A stretch of 64,000 nt of DNA from Comamonas testosteroni (GCA_008727115.1 CP044131.1:4030001-4094000); one strand, 5' to 3'. Counted from the stretch's first letter, positions 1 through 8,850 are shown. Translations and numbers: made by a program. Notes: generated by a model from the sequence alone, not told the origin.

Positions 1-828
1 CATGGAGCCGCCACCTTGTCCATTGGGCACATCCGAGAAGTCACGAACGGCTGCAATGAAGTCGGAGTTGCTGCGCGCAGCTTCTGCGGCCTGCTTGGCC
101 TTGGCTTCGCGCTCCGCCACCACCGTTGCGCTGGCGTCCTCTGGCACGGTAATCAAAATGTGTCCCAGTTCCACCATCGCTGTAGCTGCCGCTTCTCCAG
201 GACGCTTTTGCTCCTTGAGATAGCGGTCGATATCAGCCTCAGTCACTTTGACACGTCCGTCCACATCACGCTCACGCACTCGCTGCATCAGCATCTGGTT
301 ACGGATTTCTGAGCGGAACTGCGTCTCGGAGATTCCGTCGGCCTTCAGGCGTGAGAGCAGACCTGCCTTGTCAACATTGTTCTGGCGCGCCACATTGGCT
401 ACTGCTTGATCAATGGTCAGGTTGTCCACATTGATGCCCGTGTCCTTCGCTTCCTGCAACTGCACGCGCTCAACAATCAGGCGCTCCAGCACCTGACGAG
501 CCAGCTCACTCTGTGGAGGCAACTGCCCACCCTGCTCGGTCACATTCTGGGCTACACGCTCCATGCGCGCGCGTACTTCATTGTTGGTAATCGGCTCGGA
601 GTTGACCACGGCCACGATGTGATCGGCCGAGCGAATACCTGAAGCAGCTGCAGGTGCCTGACGCCCCGAGGGCTGGGCCGTAGCCTCCAAGGCACGCGAC
701 AAAGACTGCTCATTGCCAGCCTTGCCCTTGCCCGGGCTCTTCAAGCCCTGAGCCTGCACACCGCTCGTCATTACAGCCAGCGCCATGGCAACTGCACATG
801 CATTGGATGTCTTGGAGAAAAAACGCAT
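1..828 (-). CDS. surA: Periplasmic chaperone / peptidyl-prolyl isomerase SurA (partial, 3' end outside window)
   Basis: Only the first 276 codons are present; the gene runs off the left edge. SurA is the periplasmic chaperone that carries outer-membrane proteins such as LptD to the BAM complex. The frame opens with a signal peptide (MRFFSKTSN, then a hydrophobic stretch ending near VQAQ at residue 27). It continues with the SurA N-terminal domain at about residues 60-190 (VNSEPITNNEVRARM, IDQAVANVARQN) and reaches the beginning of the first parvulin domain (VELGHILITVPEDA) at about residue 210. It lies 14 bp downstream of lptD on the same strand, the usual lptD-surA order, and is probably cotranscribed with it. 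Confidence 0.93.
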   Translation of the reverse strand, partial: MRFFSKTSNACAVAMALAVMTSGVQAQGLKSPGKGKAGNEQSLSRALEATAQPSGRQAPAAASGIRSADHIVAVVNSEPITNNEVRARMERVAQNVTEQGGQLPPQSELARQVLERLIVERVQLQEAKDTGINVDNLTIDQAVANVARQNNVDKAGLLSRLKADGISETQFRSEIRNQMLMQRVRERDVDGRVKVTEADIDRYLKEQKRPGEAAATAMVELGHILITVPEDASATVVAEREAKAKQAAEAARSNSDFIAAVRDFSDVPNGQGGGSM

Positions 829-842
829 GAAAAAAGCCTTGA

Positions 843-3317
843 TTAATCGTAATTGGTAAAGCGGCTGGGCGGCTCGACCGCCTCACGCAAATATTCGTAG
901 CGCGGCACATTGCGCTTGAGGCTGGCCGTGGGGTCCGAGCCAAAGCTCAGACGCGAAAAGCCCACAAACTCCATCTGGAACAACAAGCGCAAATTGGACT
1001 GGATCATCGAGCTTTGCAGACGCTCGAGCACCACGCGGCCAATCCAGCAGCAGCCGTCATATTCCAGGCCGACAACGGTATCCACCAGCTTGCTGTCCTT
1101 GATGGAATAGTTGAGGCGGCCCACTGCATACCAGCGACCACCGCCCTGGCCACGACCTGCGCCCAAGTCCTTGCCCTTGTCACCCCAAAGGTCGTTGATA
1201 GGCCATTGCCAGCCCACATCCACCAGCTCGCTGGAGGGCTTTTTGGTGACCGTATCCAGCTGTGTGCGATAGCCGATATTGAAAGTCCGGTAGTTACCCG
1301 GGCTGTAGCGCGCCGTGGCCGTGGTTCGAACCGTGCGATTCAAATCCTTGTTGTATTGGGTTGTGCCTTCCAGCGACCACTTGTCGGTCCAGTTGAAGGA
1401 TGCGCCCAGCAAAATATCCGACAGCTTGCTGGTGGCTGCTACCTCACCAGGCAGCAGCACACGCTGGTCTGACAGGCGCACACGCTGCGCCACAGCGAAC
1501 TTGAGCTTTTCCGCTCCACTTTCAGGATCAATAAAGCGCGAGGTGGCGCCCAGTGTCATCAGATGGTTGTCCGCAATGCGGTCCTGGCCGACATAGTCGT
1601 TCTCGGAAAAAATACTCGCAAAATTGAAGTCACTGCGCCCCGTGTCATATAGCGGCAGCATGCTCTGGTCGCGATAAGGCGTATAGGCATAGAACGCCCG
1701 CGGCTCAAAGGTCTGCAGCAGGTTCTGGCCAAACCAGGAAGTGTCGCGCTCAAAGATCAAGCCGCTGTCGAGACTGAAGGTGGGCAAGGTGCGATTGGCG
1801 CTCTTGCTGCCGTTGCTCATCAGCTGATCGGTCTGATACATGGAGGTATGCAGCATCAGCTTGGGGGTGATGAATGCTCCCGGAGACAGAAACGGCCGAC
1901 TCAGTTGCGCATGCACGTAGCTCCGTTGCCCATTGTTGGCCTGCTGATACTGAATAGGACGAATCAGCTCAAAGCGCGTGGTATCAGCCACCACAGAAAA
2001 GTCCAGGCTATGCGGCAAATCCAGCGGCGTATAGCGATACTGCAGCTGCGGCACCATGCTGTAAGGAGGAGCAATCGGAGAGTCCAAGTCCTGCTGCACC
2101 TGATAGCGCAGTACATTGAGGCTCAACACCCCATCGCCCTTGGCCCAGCTCAGGTTCGCCGTACTTGGCAGCAGTCGCTGGCGCAGCGCCACTGGAGCAA
2201 GCCGGAAGTCACGCCAGTAATCTCCATCGCTGACGCGATTCAAATCCATGCTCAGGCCTAGGCCTCCAATAGGAGTGTCAAAGGTAGCCCTATGCTGCCA
2301 AGCATATCCCCAGCGATCACGATCGCGCAGGTTGTCGCCTGGCATATAGCTGCCGTAAGCCTCACCAGAGTAGCCTGGCTCCAGATAGCGGAACTGTCCT
2401 GACAGATTCACTCCACGCTTGCTCATCAGCGTGGGGATAACCGTCATGTCGCGATTGGGAGCAATATTCCAGTAATAAGGTTGCGAATACTCAATACCGC
2501 CAAGCTTGTCTATGCCGAACATCGGCGGCAGCAGGCCCGACTTGCGCTTGTCCGACAGCGGAAAGCTCATGCGTGGCACAGGCAGTACCGTTACGCCCTT
2601 GAACTGCAGGCGCGCTCCTTCGGCCACGCCCACATCTTCGGCCATATCCAGGTGAATGGTCTTGGCCTTGAGCACCCAGCTCGGCTCCCAGCTGGCCTCG
2701 TTATCACGCTGGCAGGTGGTGTAGGTTGCGTCATGGACGACCGAGTGGTCCTTGTCGATGAAATCCACACGGGACGATTCACCATGCCCACCCGTGGCCA
2801 GAAAGCGGTAGTTGGCATTATCGAACTGGCCCTTGAAGGCATCCATCTGCAGATCCAGGGCCGTGCCCTGATAGACATTGCCGGCCTGGTTGATATGAAC
2901 CGAGCCAACTGCATTGACCTTGTCGTCAGGCACGGCATAGTCTAGGGTTTCAGCACGGATCATGGTGTCACCACGCCGTATTTCAGCATCGCCATGCACA
3001 GATGCCTTGATATCAGGCTGCCCGGACAGGCTGTCACCCTTGATATAGATCGGCTGCTGATCCCGAACTTCTTTCGGATAACTCTCCTGCAGCAGGGGGC
3101 TGGATTTGAGCTGTAGTGGAGGCAGCCCAGCGGCCTCGGCAGAAACTGACGGCTCACTCTCCTGTTCAGCCTGAGCATGGGCCTGCATGCCAGCACCAGC
3201 CCACGCCAGCATCACGGCCCATGCCAAGGGGCGAATCACTGGCCGAGCGCCTCCCACCCGCTTGTCACGGGAGAAGCTGGCAGATAAGGAGTCTCGCGAA
3301 TGGGATGGGGATTGCAC
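843..3317 (-). CDS. lptD: LPS-assembly outer-membrane protein LptD
   Basis: LptD is the beta-barrel that, with the lipoprotein LptE, inserts lipopolysaccharide into the outer leaflet. The 824-residue product has a long N-terminal region with a hydrophobic signal segment near residues 30-50 (AWAVMLAWAGAGMQAHAQ). An OstA/LptA-like jellyroll domain follows at about 85-235, then the C-terminal barrel. Only three cysteines are visible: one in TTCQRDNE near residue 200 and the CC pair in DGCCWIG near 755, so the first cysteine of the E. coli protein seems absent. The first codon is GTG; a shorter start at Met36 would spoil the signal peptide. Its chaperone surA follows 14 bp downstream, and amgK is divergent. 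Confidence 0.95.
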   Translation of the reverse strand: MQSPSHSRDSLSASFSRDKRVGGARPVIRPLAWAVMLAWAGAGMQAHAQAEQESEPSVSAEAAGLPPLQLKSSPLLQESYPKEVRDQQPIYIKGDSLSGQPDIKASVHGDAEIRRGDTMIRAETLDYAVPDDKVNAVGSVHINQAGNVYQGTALDLQMDAFKGQFDNANYRFLATGGHGESSRVDFIDKDHSVVHDATYTTCQRDNEASWEPSWVLKAKTIHLDMAEDVGVAEGARLQFKGVTVLPVPRMSFPLSDKRKSGLLPPMFGIDKLGGIEYSQPYYWNIAPNRDMTVIPTLMSKRGVNLSGQFRYLEPGYSGEAYGSYMPGDNLRDRDRWGYAWQHRATFDTPIGGLGLSMDLNRVSDGDYWRDFRLAPVALRQRLLPSTANLSWAKGDGVLSLNVLRYQVQQDLDSPIAPPYSMVPQLQYRYTPLDLPHSLDFSVVADTTRFELIRPIQYQQANNGQRSYVHAQLSRPFLSPGAFITPKLMLHTSMYQTDQLMSNGSKSANRTLPTFSLDSGLIFERDTSWFGQNLLQTFEPRAFYAYTPYRDQSMLPLYDTGRSDFNFASIFSENDYVGQDRIADNHLMTLGATSRFIDPESGAEKLKFAVAQRVRLSDQRVLLPGEVAATSKLSDILLGASFNWTDKWSLEGTTQYNKDLNRTVRTTATARYSPGNYRTFNIGYRTQLDTVTKKPSSELVDVGWQWPINDLWGDKGKDLGAGRGQGGGRWYAVGRLNYSIKDSKLVDTVVGLEYDGCCWIGRVVLERLQSSMIQSNLRLLFQMEFVGFSRLSFGSDPTASLKRNVPRYEYLREAVEPPSRFTNYD

Positions 3318-3433
3318 GATGATGTTTGAGCGTCAAAAAGCGCGCGTGCCAAGCACGCGTCAACAGCAAAACCGAGAGCCTAGCACCACTGTCCACAGCT
3401 ACTGTGGCATCGGTTTGTAAAATCCGATTATCC

Positions 3434-4540
3434 ATGACCGCATCTATCACCCCCACAGTTGGCGTTGCCTGGGCAGATTCTGCCCGCCACGCCGCATTTG
3501 ACGCCTGGCTGGCTCCGCTGGCTGAAAAGCACCAGCTGCTTCCCGCAACCCTGCGCCCTGCTTCGGCCGATGCCAGCTTTCGCCGCTATCTGCGACTAGA
3601 GCGCGCCGACGGCAGTAGCCTGATCGTCATGGATGCCCCTCCTGACAAGGAAGACTGCGCGCCGTTCGCCAAGGTTCAAGGCCTGATGGCACAAGCCGGC
3701 CTGTGCGTGCCCGAAATCCTGGACTGGGATACCCACAACGGCTTCATGCTGCTGAGCGACCTGGGCGGACAGACCATTATTGAGGCCCTGAACCCGGAAA
3801 AGCCTCAGAATGCCGAAGCCTGGTACCGCTCAGCGCTGGAGGTGCTGTTGGACTGGCAACTGGCCTCCCAATCCGGCAATGTGGGCAATCTGCCCCTCTA
3901 CAACGAAGCCTTGCTGCGCCGCGAGCTGCAGCTGTTCCCAGACTGGTATATCGCCCAGCACCGCCAGTTCACGCTGGACGACAAGCAGCAAGCCTTGCTG
4001 AGCAAGACCTTTGATCAGATCGTGGCGCACAACCTGCAGGCGCCCAGCGTCTATGTGCACCGCGACTTCATGATGCGCAACCTGATGCAGCCGGTCAGCG
4101 AAGGCGCTCCTCTGGGCGTGCTGGACTTCCAGGATGCCGTCTATGGCCCCATCACCTACGACATTGCCAGCCTGCTGCGTGATGCCTTCATCACCTGGGA
4201 AGAGGACTTTGTCATCGACATCACCATTCGTTACTGGGAAAAAGCCCGCAAGGCGGGCCTGGTCGGCACCAACAGCGCCAGCGGCTGGGGCGATGACTTT
4301 GGCGAGTTCTATCGTGGGGTCGAATGGATGGGCCTGCAACGCCATCTCAAGGTTGCTGGTATCTTCGCCCGCCTGACGCTGCGCGACGGCAAGCCCAAGT
4401 ACCTGGCCGATACGCCGCGCTTTATCCACTACATCCGCACCACCTGCGACCGCTACCGCGCTCTGGGGCCCTTCCTGAAGTTGATTGACGAGATCGAGGG
4501 CATTCAGACGCAGGTTGGCTATGCCTACGGAAGGATGTAA
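3434..4540 (+). CDS. amgK: Anomeric sugar kinase AmgK-like, aminoglycoside phosphotransferase fold
   Basis: AmgK phosphorylates MurNAc and GlcNAc at the anomeric position for peptidoglycan recycling in Pseudomonas and related bacteria. The 368-residue product has the phosphotransferase fold: the catalytic HxD...N loop (YVHRDFMMRN, about residue 210) and the metal-binding DFQDAVYGP segment about 25 residues later. The ATG at 3434 was preferred because the 36 codons upstream in frame look like non-coding leader. The gene diverges from lptD, which matches the lptD/amgK neighbourhood known in Pseudomonas, but the usual partner murU (nucleotidyltransferase) is not here; a GC-rich repeat and rsmE follow. 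Substrate is inferred from family and context. Confidence 0.78.
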   Translation: MTASITPTVGVAWADSARHAAFDAWLAPLAEKHQLLPATLRPASADASFRRYLRLERADGSSLIVMDAPPDKEDCAPFAKVQGLMAQAGLCVPEILDWDTHNGFMLLSDLGGQTIIEALNPEKPQNAEAWYRSALEVLLDWQLASQSGNVGNLPLYNEALLRRELQLFPDWYIAQHRQFTLDDKQQALLSKTFDQIVAHNLQAPSVYVHRDFMMRNLMQPVSEGAPLGVLDFQDAVYGPITYDIASLLRDAFITWEEDFVIDITIRYWEKARKAGLVGTNSASGWGDDFGEFYRGVEWMGLQRHLKVAGIFARLTLRDGKPKYLADTPRFIHYIRTTCDRYRALGPFLKLIDEIEGIQTQVGYAYGRM

Positions 4541-4547
4541 AGACTAC

Positions 4548-4647
4548 GCCCCCTGAGCCGCTATGCGGCTTCCCCCTCTCTGGCGCTTCGCGCCGGAGGG
4601 GGACAACACCTTCGCGGCGGGGCGGCCCTTGCTCGGTGTTTCTGGCT
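4548..4647 (+). repeat. GC-rich multi-hairpin intergenic repeat, copy 1 of 3
   Basis: It begins CCCCCTGAGCCGC directly after amgK, continues with GC-rich palindromes (GGCGCTTCGCGCC is one) and ends CGGGGCGGCCCTTGC. Copies 2 (29850-29957) and 3 (58376-58469) align with its reverse complement. It always starts just after, or at, a stop codon, so it may act in 3' end formation or RNA stability. Confidence 0.8.
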
Positions 4648-4686
4648 TGAGCCACGCCCTACTTCAGACTATTGCTATCTATTCAA

Positions 4687-5427
4687 ATGCCGCGCTATCA
4701 CTGCCCCATTCCACTGCATATTGGCACCGAGCTGGACCTGCCCGCAGGCGCTGCCCGCCATGTGCAGGTTCTGCGTCACCAGCCCGGCGATGTCATCACC
4801 CTGTTCGAGGGCCAGACGGGCAATGGCTTCATGGGCGGCGAGTTTGATGCCGTCATCACCCATATGGGCCGCAGCGATGTGGGCGTGCGCATTGAATCGC
4901 ACCGCGCAACTGAGCGTGAAGCGGCGCGTGCCGTGCATCTGGTGGTGGGCATGCCTGCCAACGAGCGCATGGACTGGCTGGTGGAAAAAGCCACTGAGCT
5001 GGGCGTAGCCAGCATCCAGCCCGTAATGGCTGCACGCAGCGTGCTCAAGCTCAAGGGCGATCGCGCCGACAAGAAGATTGAGCGCTGGCAGTCGATTGCC
5101 GTCTCGGCCTGCGAGCAATGCGGCCGCAACCAGGTACCCGTGATCCACGCCCCTCAGTCACTGGCCGACTGGCTGCGCAGCAGCGATGCTCCGGGCCCTG
5201 ATGCCAAGCGACTGGTGCTGTCGCTGCGTGAAGGCAATCAGCCGCTGCGCGCCGCCACGGGCGAGGCTCAGGCGGTCTGGGTGCTGCATGGCCCCGAAGG
5301 CGGCCTGACCGCGCAGGAAGAAGACTGGGCGCTGGAGCGCGGCTGGCAACCCGCCAGCCTGGGCCGCCGTGTGCTGCGTGCCGAAACGGCCTCTGTGGCC
5401 GCCCTTTCATTGCTGGCCCTGGAGTAA
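4687..5427 (+). CDS. rsmE: 16S rRNA (uracil(1498)-N(3))-methyltransferase RsmE
   Basis: RsmE methylates N3 of U1498 in 16S rRNA using S-adenosylmethionine through a SPOUT knot fold. The 246-residue product has a PUA-like N-terminal domain (residues 1-70, RHVQVLRHQPGDVITLFEG) and a C-terminal trefoil knot with the family motifs ERMDWLVEKATELGV, RWQSIAVSACEQCGR, VLHGPEGG and LGRRVLRAETA. Length and motif order match the family. The ATG at 4687 was chosen over a TTG at 4672 because it places MPRYHCP at the N-terminus. The SRAP-like gene follows after only 3 bp, so the two are probably translated from one mRNA. Confidence 0.95.
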   Translation: MPRYHCPIPLHIGTELDLPAGAARHVQVLRHQPGDVITLFEGQTGNGFMGGEFDAVITHMGRSDVGVRIESHRATEREAARAVHLVVGMPANERMDWLVEKATELGVASIQPVMAARSVLKLKGDRADKKIERWQSIAVSACEQCGRNQVPVIHAPQSLADWLRSSDAPGPDAKRLVLSLREGNQPLRAATGEAQAVWVLHGPEGGLTAQEEDWALERGWQPASLGRRVLRAETASVAALSLLALE

Positions 5428-5430
5428 ATC

Positions 5431-6165
5431 ATGAGCAGCTGTCACCTCTCTCTGGCCAAGCCCGAGTTCTATCCCCAAAACTTTCGCGTGGAGGCTCCCG
5501 AGCCTCTGCCCGAAAAAATCCTGACCCCACGTCGCATGGGCTGCATCATCATCAATGCAGCCGCAGAATCCTCTGCAACGCTTTTGGGTCGTACGTTTAC
5601 AGCTCCTGAAGAAGGAGCACCTCCAGCCCCTGTGGAGCGCGTCGTCGTGCCCGCCAGTTTTGGTCTGGTGCCGCACTGGGTCAAATCGGCCTCGGACGGC
5701 CGCCTGCGTGCGCTCAAGCTGGTCAACGCAAAGATCGACAGCCTGACCACGGGCACAGCATTTCGGGATGCCTGGCTGGCCGGTCAGCGCTGCATTGTTC
5801 CGCTGCAGGCTTTTCAGGTCGATGATCTGCGCCCTGGCAAGCCAGTGCCCACACGCATTACCCGCGTAGACAACCAACCCATGGGCGCTGCCGGTGTCTG
5901 GGCCCGCTGGGTAGGCGCAGACGGGGAAGTCATCACCAGCTACGCCCTCATCACCATCAACGCCAATGCCCATGCGCTGATGAACCGCTACGGCCAGCCC
6001 GGCAACGACAAGGCCATGCCCGCCATCCTCAACGAAGGTGCGTATGACGCCTGGCTCAACGCCAAGGTCAACAAGGCCAAGGAATTTCTGCGCCCCTATC
6101 CCACCGAAAAGCTGCGCGCCAACCCTGTGGAAAAAGGCCGCAAACAACCACCCCCTCAGTGGTAG
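5431..6165 (+). CDS. SRAP/YedK-like protein lacking the canonical catalytic residues
   Basis: SRAP proteins (YedK, HMCES) form a thiazolidine crosslink to abasic sites using Cys2, with conserved Asn, Glu and His. The 244-residue product follows the family framework: FGLVPHW, LVNAKIDSL, TAFRDAWLAGQRCIVP, YALITINANA and KAMPAILNEGAYDAWL. The N-terminus, however, is MSSCHLS, with no Cys after Met1. The family GFYEW segment reads AFQVDD, without the Glu, and the HDRMP segment reads NDKAMP, without the His. Only the Asn of the NAR motif (VNAK) is kept. It may be a DNA-binding or structural relative rather than an active crosslinker. It lies 3 bp after rsmE and converges on the hydrolase gene with 3 bp between stops. 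Confidence 0.75.
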   Translation: MSSCHLSLAKPEFYPQNFRVEAPEPLPEKILTPRRMGCIIINAAAESSATLLGRTFTAPEEGAPPAPVERVVVPASFGLVPHWVKSASDGRLRALKLVNAKIDSLTTGTAFRDAWLAGQRCIVPLQAFQVDDLRPGKPVPTRITRVDNQPMGAAGVWARWVGADGEVITSYALITINANAHALMNRYGQPGNDKAMPAILNEGAYDAWLNAKVNKAKEFLRPYPTEKLRANPVEKGRKQPPPQW

Positions 6166-6168
6166 GCG

Positions 6169-7044
6169 TCAGGCCTGCGGAAACTGCTGCCCCAGCCACT
6201 GCTCGAGTCGTGCAAACACCGGCTCGGCCAGCTCGGGGCTTTCGTTGAAGATCTCGTTATAAGACTGCTCAAAGCATTGCGCCTGCAGCGTCTGTGGCGG
6301 CACATGCTCGGCAAAGCTCCGACTGCCTGAGGGATCGACCAGCTTGTCCTGCCCGGCCCAAAGCAGCAGCGTAGGCACGCACCAGTTGCGCGCCTTGGCC
6401 TGCACGCGCAGGCCTGCCTCCGCCATATAGCGAGCCAGCCGCGCACTGATGCGGTTGTGCTGCAACCCATCACTGTCATAGGCACTCACCACGGCAGCAT
6501 CATGAGAGAGATGGCGAGACTGCACGCCGTTGGCCACGCGCAGATTGGGCACCAGCTTGGGCAAGCTGTTCATCAGCGCCTTCTGCGCGCCGGAAAGGTG
6601 CAAGGCCAAGGCTGGCGAAGACAGCACCAGTGCATCCACATGGCGCAGGCCAGACGCTACAAAATCAGAAGCTACCAGCCCGCCAAGGCTATGCCCCAGA
6701 AGCACGAGTGGCTGATTGCGCGGCATGGCAGAGCGGGTGGCATCCAGCACAACCGCCAGGTCATCCAGCAGGCGCGTATCACTGCTCAGTCCTCCTTGCG
6801 GGCCGCCAGACAGCCCATGCCCGTACTGGTCATAGGCGCGTACGGCAAAGCCCCAGTCATTGAGCCTGTGCGCCAGCGCTGCATAGCGGCCACTGTGCTC
6901 GCCCAGGCCATGAACGATCAGCACTGTGGCACGGGCCACAACTGCGCCAGCCAGCGGCCAATCACGCACGGTCAGCGGTATTCCATCCGGTGCATTGAGA
7001 TGGCTGATGTCCATCTCTGCATGACAAGGCTTGCGACTGTTCAT
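6169..7044 (-). CDS. Alpha/beta hydrolase of the monoacylglycerol lipase (S33-like) type, unusual triad
   Basis: The 291-residue product is a serine hydrolase fold protein of the lysophospholipase/monoacylglycerol lipase group. Visible are the oxyanion strand VLIVHGLGEHSGRY (about residue 42), the cap entry YDQYGHGLSGG, the nucleophile elbow GHSLGG (Ser near 118) and the acid loop WAGQDKLVDP (Asp near 232). The third triad position, where relatives normally read YHEIFNE, here reads YNEIFNE: Asn instead of His, which one base change (CAC to AAC) would explain. It may be inactive, use another base, or reflect a sequence error. Substrate is unknown. It stands alone, convergent with the SRAP-like gene. 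Confidence 0.82.
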   Translation of the reverse strand: MNSRKPCHAEMDISHLNAPDGIPLTVRDWPLAGAVVARATVLIVHGLGEHSGRYAALAHRLNDWGFAVRAYDQYGHGLSGGPQGGLSSDTRLLDDLAVVLDATRSAMPRNQPLVLLGHSLGGLVASDFVASGLRHVDALVLSSPALALHLSGAQKALMNSLPKLVPNLRVANGVQSRHLSHDAAVVSAYDSDGLQHNRISARLARYMAEAGLRVQAKARNWCVPTLLLWAGQDKLVDPSGSRSFAEHVPPQTLQAQCFEQSYNEIFNESPELAEPVFARLEQWLGQQFPQA

Positions 7045-7178
7045 GATTTGCGTCTCCCATCGGCTCTGCGGGGGTCTGACCCGAAGTCTTGAGGATGGCC
7101 GCGCAAACCGCAGGCGTCAACCAAGGCCAGTGAAGTCGGGTGCAGACCCACTTACCTCCGCCTTGCGCACTTCATATC

Positions 7179-7229
7179 AAAAAAAATAGCTGCCAGCCCT
7201 TTCTGCAATTGGGCTAGCAGCTATTTTTA
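7179..7229 (-). terminator. Terminator hairpin formed by the dispersed TAGCTGC repeat (M20 peptidase 3' end)
   Basis: The arms AATAGCTGCCAGCCC and GGGCTAGCAGCTATT pair with one mismatch and are flanked by A and T tracts. It lies 18 bp beyond the peptidase stop codon, so it probably terminates that transcript. It belongs to a repeat family seen elsewhere in the window. Confidence 0.75.
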
Positions 7230-7246
7230 ATGAAAATTCAGAGGCT

Positions 7247-8740
7247 TCAGTCCTGCTGAGCAGTCTCTTGCTCACGTGCCATGGCGGCAATCACTTCGGC
7301 CACCGATGCGGTCAGCTTCTTGGCATAAGGCACATGCAGAAACTCATTGGGGCCGTGGGCATTGCTCTTGGGGCCGAGCACGCCGCAGACCATCATCTGT
7401 GCCTTGGGGAAACCCTGGCTCAGCTGATTCATCAGCGGAATCGTGCCGCCTTGGCCGATGTAGCCACAGTCCGCACCAAAGTGGGCCTGGCTGGCCGAGT
7501 TCAGCGCCTTCTCGAACCAGCTGTCCATGCCCGGCGCATTCCAGCCGCTGGAACTGGACATTCCTTCCCAGGTCACCTTGGCTTCATAGGGTGCGTTGTC
7601 TTCCAGCAGGGCCTTCATCTCCTGCACACAGGCTGCGGCATCGACCAGCGGCGGCAGGCGCAGGCTGAGCTTGAAAGCCGTGTAGGGGCGCAGCACATTG
7701 CCGGCATTTTGCAGATTGGGGATGCCGTCCACACCGGTCACGCTCAACGTGGGCTCCCAGGTGCGGCGCACCAGCGCGTCAACGGGGTCGGTGGTGGTGG
7801 GCAGAGAGATGCGGGCCGAGCCACCGCAGTCATAGTGCGCCCAGGGAAAGCGCGCATAGGCGTCCTCGCCCAGAATCTCCGCCGTGGCACGGATCTGGGC
7901 CATGCGGTCCGCAGGCACCTCGCAATGAAAGCTCTCGGGCAGCACGCGGCCGTTCTTGCTGTCTTCCAGGCGGTCCAGCACCTGGCGCATGATGCGAAAC
8001 GACGAAGGCACCACGCCAGACGCATCGCCAGAGTGCACGCCCTCCGTCAGGATCTGCACCTTCAGCGTGCCGCTGGCCATGCCGCGCAGGCTGGTGGTCA
8101 GCCACAGCTGGTCGTAGTTGCCCGCACCGCTATCCAGGCAGATCACCAGCCCCACATCGCCCAGGCGCGGGCGCAGCAGCTCGATATAGGGCAGCAGGTC
8201 GGCAGAGCCGCTTTCCTCGCAGGTTTCGATGATGCCCACGATGCGCGGGTGGGCCACGTTCTGGCGCTTGAGTTCCTGAATGGCGGCAATGCTGGCGTAG
8301 ACCGCATAGCCATCATCGGCACCGCCACGACCGTAGAGCTTGCCGTCTTCGTACTTGGGCGTCCAGGGGCCCAGATCGCTTCGCCAGCCATCAAACTCGG
8401 GCTGCTTGTCCAGATGGCCGTACATCAGCACCGTGGGGCTGGTCGATGACTTCTCGGCCGTTCCCTCGACTTCAAAAAAGATCAGCGGTGTGCGGCCAGC
8501 CTGTTGAATCACTTCCAGCTTCAGGCCTGCCACTTTCTGCGCCTCCACCCAGGCCGCGGCATTGCGCACCACGGTGGAGATAAAGCCCTGCTGCTCCCAG
8601 TCGGGTGCAAACATGGGGGATTTGGCAGGAATGGCGATGTAGTTCGTCAGCTCGGGGACGATGCTCTGGTCCCACTGCTGCGTGATGCGCTGCAGCGCCT
8701 CCTGGGGCTGCAGCAGATTGGCGGGAGTGCGTGCGTTCAT
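7247..8740 (-). CDS. M20 family metallopeptidase (dipeptidase-like)
   Basis: The 497-residue product is a dinuclear zinc peptidase of the M20 family, expected to hydrolyse small peptides or N-acyl amino acids. Metal ligands and neighbours can be read in order: MYGHLDKQP (first His, Asp partner), GRGGADDGYA (bridging Asp), ETCEESGS (catalytic Glu pair), CLDSGAGN and, near the C-terminus, AHGPNEFLH (last His). A dimerisation lid domain lies between (about 215-370). The ATG at 8740 is preceded by AAGGAG at good spacing, so an upstream in-frame start at 8839 is not needed. Monocistronic, with a hairpin terminator downstream. Exact substrate cannot be told. Confidence 0.9.
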   Translation of the reverse strand: MNARTPANLLQPQEALQRITQQWDQSIVPELTNYIAIPAKSPMFAPDWEQQGFISTVVRNAAAWVEAQKVAGLKLEVIQQAGRTPLIFFEVEGTAEKSSTSPTVLMYGHLDKQPEFDGWRSDLGPWTPKYEDGKLYGRGGADDGYAVYASIAAIQELKRQNVAHPRIVGIIETCEESGSADLLPYIELLRPRLGDVGLVICLDSGAGNYDQLWLTTSLRGMASGTLKVQILTEGVHSGDASGVVPSSFRIMRQVLDRLEDSKNGRVLPESFHCEVPADRMAQIRATAEILGEDAYARFPWAHYDCGGSARISLPTTTDPVDALVRRTWEPTLSVTGVDGIPNLQNAGNVLRPYTAFKLSLRLPPLVDAAACVQEMKALLEDNAPYEAKVTWEGMSSSSGWNAPGMDSWFEKALNSASQAHFGADCGYIGQGGTIPLMNQLSQGFPKAQMMVCGVLGPKSNAHGPNEFLHVPYAKKLTASVAEVIAAMAREQETAQQD

Positions 8741-8850
8741 GGTCGGCTCCTTCAATGACGGGGCTGCGGGCCATGACCAGCCCGCGCCATGACCATGATT
8801 GTGCGCCAATGCCAGTGGCTGTGCCGCTGGCATTGGCATGGCCTGCAGGC

